DNA of 17,669 bases from CAYMAT01 sp964388495 (GTDB taxonomy: Bacteria; Patescibacteriota; Gracilibacteria; Peribacterales; Peribacteraceae), in the NCBI GenBank assembly GCA_964388495.1, contig CAYMAT010000027.1:1-17669 (forward strand). Reading direction: 5' to 3'. The position numbers and the translations under genes are program-made. Below the pieces are notes generated by a model that was not told the DNA's origin, did not search any database, and saw only the letters and a program-made list of their open reading frames with translations. The first letter of the stretch is position 1. The number at the start of each line of letters is the position of its first letter. Positions 6,940 to 13,814 of the stretch are shown here, piece after piece.

Positions 6940-8166
6940 ATGCACATCCAAAAAACCATCATTGTGCACAGGGAAAACCGGCTTCTGCAGTTCGCTTCGT
7001 CATCCAAAGACCGTCTGGGTGCGTACGAAAATGCCATTAATGAAAGCAACACGAAAAAGGGGATAAACCCCCAATCGGTGGATACGGAGCTGGACATGTC
7101 TCTGGATCGCATTTTACGTGAAACCCATATCGGTTTTCCCGAATGGACCAAATGGCTGGGTCTCAGAACCAAAGCCAGAAATGCGCGGGAGGCCATGCAT
7201 GCCGAGGCGCGCAGGCGCATAGAGAAGCAGTGTCCGGAACTGGATGCGGGTTGGTTTACGTGGGTGTTCAGCAGCGCCACACGCCGTGCCTACTGGACTG
7301 CGGAGAACAAGATCGTGCAATCCTTAGCACAGGAGACTGTGGAACGCATGAATGAAATCGACCAAGAAATCAGCGATCTGGATGGCAGGTACGAGGACCG
7401 TCAGATGGCGAAGTTCAAGCGCGGTCGCGTGAAAATCACCCGCAAGGCGTCCAGGGCCAAAACACAGGTGCTGTCAGCCATCGGTTCCGCCGCCAAAAAG
7501 ACGGCTGAATCCTACAAGAACTACAAGGATTTTCCGCCGGACATCAAAAGGGCGATGGAGACGGAGGAACGCCTGGTGGATGATCTGGTCAGCAAGTATG
7601 AAATCATCAAGCCGGAGGAGGTGGAGTCCCTCTTCCAGAAAAACCAGAACGGCGAGAGCCTGCTCCTGGACCGCGTGGACCAGTACTTCAAGGGCAAGCT
7701 GTTCATGAGCAACCGCAGCTCGGGTGCGCGTCTTCTGCAGAAACATGGGAATGCTCCCGGAGGTGCGCAGAAAGTGGAGGCCATCCATGGCTTGCTGCGA
7801 TCCGGGGTCAAACGCCTGCGGTATTCGTTTTTCGGCAACCGCGCGCTGTCGTTTTACCGCATCCAGAACCGCATCCAGAATCCCAACGCATCCGCGGCAA
7901 CCAAGCGCAAGTACCTGCTGGAAAAAAAGCCCGTTGCGGGCACCAGACTTCGGATCAGGGTGGCTAACGGTGCGGCTGACGCGTATGTGAAATGCCGCGT
8001 GAACGGCAATATGTTTGAGCTCCGCGGGTCCAACGGCCAGACGTACATCCTGGACGCGGGCGGCGACGGCCCCGACGCACGGAGTATGTGGATGGTGTTT
8101 CCGGGCAGCGACGGCAAAGGCCATGACAACCGCATCAGCACCGACGATCTTTCTATCGCCACCTGA
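6940..8166 (+). CDS. Unrecognised 408-residue protein, helical with a beta-rich C-terminus
   Basis: I do not recognise this protein. ATG 6940 is preferred over the upstream in-frame ATG 6877, which would overlap the nuclease gene by 50 bases. It begins MHIQKTIIVHRENRLL and has no signal peptide or membrane helix. Residues ~40-320 are mostly charged helix, with a Trp/aromatic patch (FPEWTKWLGL, GWFTWVFSSATRRAYW) and a very basic stretch (KFKRGRVKITRKASRAKTQ), so RNA, DNA or lipid contact is conceivable. The last ~80 residues (TRLRIRVANGAADAYVKCRV, then YILDAGGDG) look like a small beta domain. Its TGA ends two bases before the ATG of the 8169 gene, so the two are probably translationally coupled. 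It starts the run of unknown genes after the nuclease. Confidence 0.82.
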   Translation: MHIQKTIIVHRENRLLQFASSSKDRLGAYENAINESNTKKGINPQSVDTELDMSLDRILRETHIGFPEWTKWLGLRTKARNAREAMHAEARRRIEKQCPELDAGWFTWVFSSATRRAYWTAENKIVQSLAQETVERMNEIDQEISDLDGRYEDRQMAKFKRGRVKITRKASRAKTQVLSAIGSAAKKTAESYKNYKDFPPDIKRAMETEERLVDDLVSKYEIIKPEEVESLFQKNQNGESLLLDRVDQYFKGKLFMSNRSSGARLLQKHGNAPGGAQKVEAIHGLLRSGVKRLRYSFFGNRALSFYRIQNRIQNPNASAATKRKYLLEKKPVAGTRLRIRVANGAADAYVKCRVNGNMFELRGSNGQTYILDAGGDGPDARSMWMVFPGSDGKGHDNRISTDDLSIAT

Positions 8167-8168
8167 TT

Positions 8169-8717
8169 ATGACCCATAACACTGCCAACGCCGGCCAAGA
8201 ACCCGTCTCCCTGGACGCGCTCAAGAGCGACCTGCAGGCGGAGAATTACCTGGAGTTCCTGCCGGAGGGGGATATTGCGGCGTTCCGTGCCATGCGCGAT
8301 CAGGTGCTTGCGGCCATCGACACGGCGGACAAGGGTAATGCGGACGCGGAGGAGTTTGAGCTGGGGGCGGAGACGGAGCAGAAAATTGTGCGGTTGTACG
8401 AGATGCGCAAAGAGGCCAAGCGTCTCTGCCGCGAGGCCGTGCAGCAGGAGCGCCAGATGAATAACGACATCGCGCAGGTTGCCGAGGAGCAGGAGCTCAC
8501 CGCGGAGCAGAAAGAGGGGATCGCCGAGATACAGAACGACGTCCGCTCACGTGCAAGTCAGGTAGTGCAGTGGATCAAGGGGATTTTCGCCAAGCGCGAC
8601 AAGAAAGAAGAGCACTCCAAGCGTGCCCGGGAGCGGGAGGAGATCGGCAACCTGCAGGCGATGCTCAAGAAGGGAGGGCAGTCCTCAAGCCCGCAACCGC
8701 AGGGCGACGTACTTTAG
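8169..8717 (+). CDS. Unrecognised small helical protein, coupled to the 6940 gene
   Basis: I do not recognise this 182-residue protein. It is acidic and almost entirely helical, starting MTHNTANAGQEPVSLDALKS. The middle (~65-125) is rich in Glu, Gln, Lys and Arg and could form a coiled coil. A helix with WIKGIFAKRDKKEEHSKRA (~135-153) is basic and amphipathic. The tail is Ser/Gln/Pro-rich. No signal peptide or membrane helix is seen. ATG 8169 is separated by two bases from the TGA of the preceding gene and has no Shine-Dalgarno site, so expression most likely depends on that gene. A 120-bp gap follows before 8838, containing a weak GCCATA/TATGGC hairpin near 8729-8747 and TTGACA (8762-8767) without a clear partner box. 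Confidence 0.8.
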   Translation: MTHNTANAGQEPVSLDALKSDLQAENYLEFLPEGDIAAFRAMRDQVLAAIDTADKGNADAEEFELGAETEQKIVRLYEMRKEAKRLCREAVQQERQMNNDIAQVAEEQELTAEQKEGIAEIQNDVRSRASQVVQWIKGIFAKRDKKEEHSKRAREREEIGNLQAMLKKGGQSSSPQPQGDVL

Positions 8718-8837
8718 GCAAAATCCGCCATAGTCCTTTTATGGCTAACAGAAGCGGCTATTTGACATTGACGTGAAAATGCTTGATTTTGGCATAGAAG
8801 GGCCTATTCTGCGGCGCTAAATTCTTCCCCTTTCTCT

Positions 8838-10382
8838 ATGAACCCTGAAAACGGTTCACTGCCCGAAGGTAACGATGTTCCTAAAACTCCCGGGACCTCT
8901 CTTGCTCTTACTTTTTCACGGGCACTGGAGCGTAGCAGGAAGGCTGCTCCCGTCACGGTAACGGCCCAGCCTGTGGTTCTCAGGACGGGTGCGGCCGCGC
9001 GCGATATTGAGCAGGGGATTGAGGGGAGGTTTGATGCAGTCCCCACCAGTGCCATTGAAGAACTGGCAATCCAAATCAATCGGGGTAATCACCGTCTTGC
9101 TGAACGGTTCAAGAGGACGGATTTTGTCCGCAATGCCGTGAGTAAGCTGGGTACGGTTGTGCATAACGTGTTGGTCCGTAAATTTGGAACCGACGCAGCC
9201 GCACAGGCCAATGTTCCTCAGAATGTAGATGTAGACACTGCGGAACTGGAGGATTTGGATGCCAAAATGACGCTATTCACGCAGCAGATAGTAGAACGTC
9301 TGGGGGATCTGAGAACCCGCCACGACGTGGTGAATGATCTGGGGGATATCAACTGGCAAGAGATGATGGGGCAAGTTTTGGATGAAATCGCTGCCCAGGA
9401 AGGCCTTGAGGCTGTCGCTAATATCGCTCCCGCTCTCCAGTCGTACTTTGACCGTAATGATGAAAATTCGCCTTTTGTGGGGTACGCCGTGGATCAGATC
9501 ATCGCAGCAAATGACGATGCTGCCATTCAAGCGGCATACGATGGATTGGATGAGGATATTTGCAAGGTTCTTTGTGAAGCCATGGAAATGTCCGAGCAGG
9601 GAGATGCCTCCACCGACGCCGAGAAGAGGGCTGTATTGGAAGCGGTGCGCAATGCCGTGTATTCGGCCATTATCGCCTTCCGCGAAAACATCATTTCCAC
9701 GGGAAAGGTTGCCATGCTGATGTTCATGGGTGGACAGCCTATGGATGCGGATGATCTCCGCAAAATCCGGAAGGATGGAGTGAGCGCTTATCTGAAAGAC
9801 AATCCCGATACGCTGCGCGTTCGTGTGCTTACGCAGCACGGTTTTGAATACGTGCATCCTAATGTCAGCTCGCCTGACACGGTGAAGGAAACGGACAAAA
9901 ACATCGCGGGTGCCCTTCCTAACGGTAAGGATGTGGCCGTCAGTGCGCGCGTCATTACACGCCAGATGATGCTGCAGGGGCTTATGGATATGACCAATGC
10001 CATGACGCTGGATGCGGAACTGCGCGAAGCGGACGGTACCGCCGTGAAGGTCCGGATCTTGGGAAACGTCGCGGAAACCGTCACCGTAAAATTCGATGAG
10101 GGTTTCAAAATGTTGGGGCTCAATCCCGGCGAGGGCCGCCAGATCAATCCCACAAACCCTGGTGACAAGCTCCTGAATGTGGTTCTCCAGACTATCTGCA
10201 AATGGGGCGTGCGTGTGGCCACTCCCGACGAAGCCAGCCGCGGTTATCAGTTTCCGGTACGCAACAGGCAGATCACATCCCCATCTGAGGAGCAGACCAT
10301 TGAAGCGGGGGGTGTTGGTGAAATGCCCAAGGAAATTTTAGAAGGCAACGCAGGCGCCGAAGGAAGCGATAACAATGTATAA
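8838..10382 (+). CDS. Unrecognised 514-residue cytoplasmic protein
   Basis: I do not recognise this protein. It starts MNPENGSLPEGNDVPKTPGT, has no signal peptide or membrane segment, and is acidic. The first ~330 residues are mainly helical (for example AIEELAIQINRGNHRLAERF and QQIVERLGDLRTRHDVVND). A more mixed part with strand-like stretches (LRVRVLTQHGFEYVHPN, VKVRILGNVAETVTVKFDEG) covers ~330-480. The tail is Glu/Gly/Asn-rich. There is no Shine-Dalgarno site; the bases before ATG are pyrimidine-rich (ATTCTTCCCCTTTCTCT), as before tuf and rny. A TAAATT box at 8818-8823 could serve as a -10 but lacks a matching -35. A strong terminator follows directly, so it is probably monocistronic or the end of a short unit with 6940 and 8169. 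Confidence 0.83.
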   Translation: MNPENGSLPEGNDVPKTPGTSLALTFSRALERSRKAAPVTVTAQPVVLRTGAAARDIEQGIEGRFDAVPTSAIEELAIQINRGNHRLAERFKRTDFVRNAVSKLGTVVHNVLVRKFGTDAAAQANVPQNVDVDTAELEDLDAKMTLFTQQIVERLGDLRTRHDVVNDLGDINWQEMMGQVLDEIAAQEGLEAVANIAPALQSYFDRNDENSPFVGYAVDQIIAANDDAAIQAAYDGLDEDICKVLCEAMEMSEQGDASTDAEKRAVLEAVRNAVYSAIIAFRENIISTGKVAMLMFMGGQPMDADDLRKIRKDGVSAYLKDNPDTLRVRVLTQHGFEYVHPNVSSPDTVKETDKNIAGALPNGKDVAVSARVITRQMMLQGLMDMTNAMTLDAELREADGTAVKVRILGNVAETVTVKFDEGFKMLGLNPGEGRQINPTNPGDKLLNVVLQTICKWGVRVATPDEASRGYQFPVRNRQITSPSEEQTIEAGGVGEMPKEILEGNAGAEGSDNNV

Positions 10383-10390
10383 ATAAAAAA

Positions 10391-10419
10391 GCCGTGGAAT
10401 CCACTTCCACGGCTTTTTT
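10391..10419. terminator. Strong, probably bidirectional, intrinsic terminator
   Basis: GCCGTGGAA (10391-10399), loop TCCAC, then TTCCACGGC (10405-10413) form a perfect 9-bp stem followed by six T and preceded by six A. It begins nine bases after the TAA of the 8838 gene and ends six bases before the next -10 box, cleanly separating the two transcription units. Confidence 0.92.
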
Positions 10420-10424
10420 CGTAC

Positions 10425-10430
10425 TATAAT
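10425..10430 (+). promoter_or_regulatory. Consensus -10 box of a leaderless promoter (10438 gene)
   Basis: TATAAT lies exactly seven bases before ATG 10438, the usual distance from a -10 box to the transcription start, so the message probably begins at the A of ATG. No good -35 box is present at 16-18 bases; that position lies in the terminator stem. Confidence 0.7.
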
Positions 10431-10437
10431 CGATGCC

Positions 10438-11796
10438 ATGGCAGACATGCCGCTAGAATCACCGGCGTCCCAAGCAGATGATCCTGGCGATCTGCAGACC
10501 ATTCTGAATGCCCAGATGGTGGCCATGCGGGAATTGCCCAAAATAGAGTGGGTGGCTCTGCAAGATGCTTCTGATGCCGCCAAGGAGGAAGTGCGGAGGG
10601 GATTCAATGATTTGCGTGCCCGTTATGCCTCTATTTTCAGTTCTGCAATTATTGCGTGCGTGAGGCATGAGGGGGCGGAGTCTGCGTCTGGTCATGTACA
10701 AGGTGCGCGTTCGCGAGTACGACGTACGCACACGAACGGAAATGGGAACGGTCATGGCAATGGAAACGGAAACGGTAATGGCAATGGCAAGGGGCATGTG
10801 TCTAAGGCTGCTGATCCAGATCCACAACTCGATGCATACGTTGCCGAAATGGAACAGCAGGAAGCAGATCGTAATGCTTCTATCCTCTCTTTTATGCAGC
10901 ACGATCTCATTGAAGACGAAATTAGGAGTAGGGAGGCTGAGCTTTCTCCGGAGCAATTGGCAGGCATGATGCAGATGTGCCAGAGGCCGATTCAAAAAAA
11001 TGTAGTTAAAAATGTTTCTGATCAAGAAGAGCTCCAAGCCATGACCGTCTTCCCTATTGCTCTTGCGACACACAATTGCATAGAGAGTGTTACTGGAATG
11101 GGGCTGAGTACGCGCACGGCGCATGGGCAGCAGGAGACCCAGGACGAGGATGCCAATATCGCTGCGGAAATAAGAACATTTGAAGGGCTTTTAGTTTTAT
11201 CTGACGCGTTTCTTACAGAGTTTCTCACAAGACCACTGAATGAGCAGGTGATACGAAATATGCGTGCTATCCGCATACGTTTGTTTGATCAATGGAAAAT
11301 GCTGCAAGAGTTGAATGTACCGGTGCAGCCTCAAATGCGCATGCGTTACGGAAGAATCGTGAATCGGTTTATGTCGTTTCGCAGAGCTGCACAAATTTGG
11401 GCCGCCGAGCAGACTCGTCGTGATCAGGCGGAAATACAGGAATATGAAGATGAATTACAAAAACAAAGGGAAGAACGCAGGGCGGCTATGGAAGATGCGG
11501 AGCTGCTTTGGAACATGGATGCAGAAATAGCGGCAATGGAAGCGGAAGCCCAGGCTGCACCCGTGAATAATGCTCAGGCCGGTGCCAATGTGCAGACACA
11601 AAACAATCAGGCCACGGCCAACGCTCAACCCGTACGGCAGACTCCTGCCGCACGTCCGGCAACGCGGAACACTTACTTGTATTCCTCCCCCAAGTATTCA
11701 GCCGTACGTTCTTTTAAAGACGTGCCGGAAAGTTCTGCAAAGTCATGGATGAAGAGGATGGGAATCGGTCGTTCGGAAGAGAAAAAGGCTGCCTAA
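10438..11796 (+). CDS. Unrecognised protein with Asn-Gly repeat and conserved C-terminal tail
   Basis: I do not recognise this 452-residue protein. It starts MADMPLESPASQADDPGDLQ directly at the predicted transcription start. A run of Asn-Gly dipeptides (residues ~100-120), coded by a 6-bp tandem repeat, forms a flexible linker after a helical N-terminal part. Residues ~125-385 are charged helix, including GLLVLSDAFLTEFL (~250-263) and a likely coiled coil QEYEDELQKQREERRAAME (~340). An Asn/Ala/Gln-rich linker leads to a tail NTYLYSSPKYSAVRS beginning 42 residues from the end, then AKSWMKRMGIG. The same internal motif and tail recur in the 11840 protein, so I take the two as diverged paralogs. 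No signal peptide or membrane helix is seen; no Shine-Dalgarno site. Confidence 0.82.
   Translation: MADMPLESPASQADDPGDLQTILNAQMVAMRELPKIEWVALQDASDAAKEEVRRGFNDLRARYASIFSSAIIACVRHEGAESASGHVQGARSRVRRTHTNGNGNGHGNGNGNGNGNGKGHVSKAADPDPQLDAYVAEMEQQEADRNASILSFMQHDLIEDEIRSREAELSPEQLAGMMQMCQRPIQKNVVKNVSDQEELQAMTVFPIALATHNCIESVTGMGLSTRTAHGQQETQDEDANIAAEIRTFEGLLVLSDAFLTEFLTRPLNEQVIRNMRAIRIRLFDQWKMLQELNVPVQPQMRMRYGRIVNRFMSFRRAAQIWAAEQTRRDQAEIQEYEDELQKQREERRAAMEDAELLWNMDAEIAAMEAEAQAAPVNNAQAGANVQTQNNQATANAQPVRQTPAARPATRNTYLYSSPKYSAVRSFKDVPESSAKSWMKRMGIGRSEEKKAA
10735..10794 (+). repeat. Ten-unit 6-bp tandem repeat coding Asn-Gly dipeptides
   Basis: Hexamers of the form AAYGGN (AACGGA, AATGGG, AACGGT, AATGGC and variants such as CATGGC and AAGGGG) run without interruption and in frame with the 10438 gene. 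They code a Gly-Asn linker with two His and one Lys substitutions. Mixed third positions suggest the array is not freshly expanded. Confidence 0.85.
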
Positions 11797-11803
11797 GTCA
11801 TAT

Positions 11804-11832
11804 TTGATTAAATAGCAAAAAAGTAGTATAAT
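11804..11832 (+). promoter_or_regulatory. Near-consensus promoter of the 11840 gene
   Basis: TTGATT (11804-11809) and TATAAT (11827-11832) are exactly 17 bases apart. The box ends seven bases before an in-frame GTG at 11840, the same spacing as at the 10438 gene. An ATG at 11831 lies inside the -10 box and so would not be on the transcript from this promoter. Confidence 0.8.
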
Positions 11833-11839
11833 GTTAATT

Positions 11840-13726
11840 GTGGAAAAACACACAAGCACAGAAACACCAGGCAATCCTGTAGAAAAACTGCGTGAGCATG
11901 TAGATAAGGGCAGGGATTTGTATGTGAAAATTTCAAGAAATCCTAAGTTGATTAAGCGGGGGGAGGAGTGGTTGGAGCAATGGCAAACACTTGCAGAGGC
12001 AACAGGGGAGTCTGCCGATAAACTCCAAGAATTATCCGGAGACACGCGTGATCAAATCCATGCGATAGTTTCCGTATTGAAACGCGATACAGAGTCGCAA
12101 AATTCCTCAAAAAATAAGAAAAAACCTGATAACAGCCGTTTTTTTGATCAGGATGAAATAGTGGAAGGGCAGACTTCCCAGATATCCGAAAATCATAAAA
12201 CAACATTCGAGCTCCCCTTAGAGTTTCAATTCGACTTTGAGGAAGTTCGCAGAATAGCCATTCTTATTGCTGAAGCTGAAGCCAAAAATTATATTGCTAA
12301 CGAAGATCGCAACTTACTAAAACTCCAGCTGAAAGCAGAGCGTGATCTTGCCGAGGCAGAATCCAAAACTGGAGAAATAGCCGAAATAGATGCTCTTCTG
12401 GAACGTTTGGCAAAAATCTCCGATCTGCTCGTTCTCTCGGATGCGGATCTCCTGGAGCCAACAACTTCGTCCTTAAATAAAAAATCCACCCTTCATGGCC
12501 CCGATGAGGCAGCATTACTTGTCTCTGATGCCAGGCATATGGCGGACAGGATTAAAAAGTCCGATCCTGATGATCTGGTGAACATAGTACTTCATGAGGC
12601 GGGGGATCTTATAAATAAGATTGACGCGCAAGCTTCAGGAAGCCTTCCTGATGCCGTATTTGAAGAATTGCAGGAATACAGAAAAGTTATCGATGAGTAT
12701 TACAAACAGAGACTATCGGCAGAGGATATGTCTTTGGAGCTTCCTGAAGATGAATTTTCGCAAAAGGAAGACCGTGAAGAGCAGGCAGAAAAAGAATATC
12801 TTCCAGCAGATTTTGTAAAGTTCATGACGGAAACAAAAAGCTACATTACAAGGATAAACGGACATCCCGAACTCTGGAATGCAGGAACAGCGGCTTCATG
12901 TGCACAGAGGAACCTGCGGCTGCGCGAGGCATTCAGTGCGCTGCCGACTGCGGCACTTCGCAGTCAGGTGGGGGATTTTTACACTGATTCCTGGAAGTGG
13001 TTTACAGAAATGCAGCACCTCATCGTCAAGCCTGCATGTAAGAAATTCCAGGAAGATGTCGCATGGATAGCAAAATTTTCTGTCTTGGACAGAAATAATG
13101 GGCTGGACGAAAAAACCCTTGCAGAAGCTCAGAATCACATGAAGAGTATGAAAGCTTCTTTGTATGAAGTTGCTGATATGCTAGCGGAAAATGAGGTGCT
13201 AGCCACTACGCAAATGGCTGCCACTCCCGCGGTCATGGCAGCAACGGCCTATGCAACTCGCTGGGAAAAAATCATGAATGAAACATTGAAGGACATGGCG
13301 CAAAAAGAAGTAACTCGTTTTGAGAAAATACTACAGGATGCTTTTGACTATCTTGAAAAAGCCGAACAAAACCAGATTTTGACGTATAAACAGGGAATTG
13401 TTGATGAATTATTAAAGTACGAAGAGCGCTGTTCAGCGCAAAGGATGAGAATGCGTACCATCCGTCTTGCAGGTTATCCCATGGAATATCCCGATAATCT
13501 TTCCAAAAATTATAAGAATCTCTTGGAGAGAATAAGAAAATATTCCCAAAACTCCTCGGTTCATACAAACAATGAGAAGTTTTCCAGTAAAAAAAACACG
13601 CATTTATATGCAGCTCCAAAGTGGTCTGGAAGCGCAAATCACAAGGTTTCGCATGAAGCAAAGCGCTGGATTGCCAGGCTGCATGGTAAGCAGTCCCACG
13701 CTGCTGATAAGCCCAAAAGTGCCTAA
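11840..13726 (+). CDS. Unrecognised 628-residue helical protein, likely paralog of the 10438 protein
   Basis: I do not recognise this protein. I choose GTG 11840 because the first ATG of the frame (11831) overlaps the -10 box; the message would be leaderless and the protein would start MEKHTSTETPGNPVEKL. It is nearly all helix and strongly charged, with an acidic/Lys linker (~90-125), ISDLLVLSDADLLEP (~192-206), and long helices to residue ~560. It ends with NTHLYAAPKWSGSANHK from residue 586, then AKRWIARLHG, placed 43 residues from the end as in the 10438 protein. No signal peptide, membrane helix or Shine-Dalgarno site is visible. The DNA is more A+T-rich than the 8838 gene. It follows 10438 by 43 bases without a terminator, so read-through from 10438 is possible too. 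Confidence 0.82.
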   Translation: MEKHTSTETPGNPVEKLREHVDKGRDLYVKISRNPKLIKRGEEWLEQWQTLAEATGESADKLQELSGDTRDQIHAIVSVLKRDTESQNSSKNKKKPDNSRFFDQDEIVEGQTSQISENHKTTFELPLEFQFDFEEVRRIAILIAEAEAKNYIANEDRNLLKLQLKAERDLAEAESKTGEIAEIDALLERLAKISDLLVLSDADLLEPTTSSLNKKSTLHGPDEAALLVSDARHMADRIKKSDPDDLVNIVLHEAGDLINKIDAQASGSLPDAVFEELQEYRKVIDEYYKQRLSAEDMSLELPEDEFSQKEDREEQAEKEYLPADFVKFMTETKSYITRINGHPELWNAGTAASCAQRNLRLREAFSALPTAALRSQVGDFYTDSWKWFTEMQHLIVKPACKKFQEDVAWIAKFSVLDRNNGLDEKTLAEAQNHMKSMKASLYEVADMLAENEVLATTQMAATPAVMAATAYATRWEKIMNETLKDMAQKEVTRFEKILQDAFDYLEKAEQNQILTYKQGIVDELLKYEERCSAQRMRMRTIRLAGYPMEYPDNLSKNYKNLLERIRKYSQNSSVHTNNEKFSSKKNTHLYAAPKWSGSANHKVSHEAKRWIARLHGKQSHAADKPKSA

Positions 13727-13769
13727 TTTGATCTAGAAAAGGCCAATAAGAACGTTTTAGCCGGTTCCT

Positions 13770-13795
13770 GCACCTTCCAAAAGTGCCGCTTTTTT
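13770..13795 (+). terminator. Probable intrinsic terminator of the 11840 gene
   Basis: GCACCTT (13770-13776) can pair imperfectly with AAGTGC (13781-13786), followed by CGCTTTTTT. The stem is short and has a bulge, but the T-run and the place 43 bases after the TAA fit a terminator. The T-run immediately precedes the next -10 box. Confidence 0.5.
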
Positions 13796-13797
13796 GC

Positions 13798-13803
13798 TAT
13801 AAT
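13798..13803 (+). promoter_or_regulatory. Consensus -10 box of the 13815 gene
   Basis: TATAAT lies 11 bases before ATG 13815, so the transcript would have a leader of about four or five bases. TTCCAA (13775-13780) stands 17 bases upstream as a poor -35 match. As at 10438, the box follows directly on the terminator of the preceding gene. Confidence 0.65.
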
Positions 13804-13814
13804 AGTAAGATTTC

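Noticed and set aside
7474..8124. 216-codon minus-strand open frame
   Set aside because: Antisense of the 6940 gene, which has better context and continues into a coupled gene.
8741..8776. 11-codon ORF (MANRSGYLTLT) between 8169 and 8838 genes
   Set aside because: Too short, with no ribosome binding site or other support.
11831..11833. ATG start for the 628-residue protein
   Set aside because: The ATG overlaps the TATAAT box of a near-consensus promoter; GTG 11840 has the same spacing as the start at 10438.
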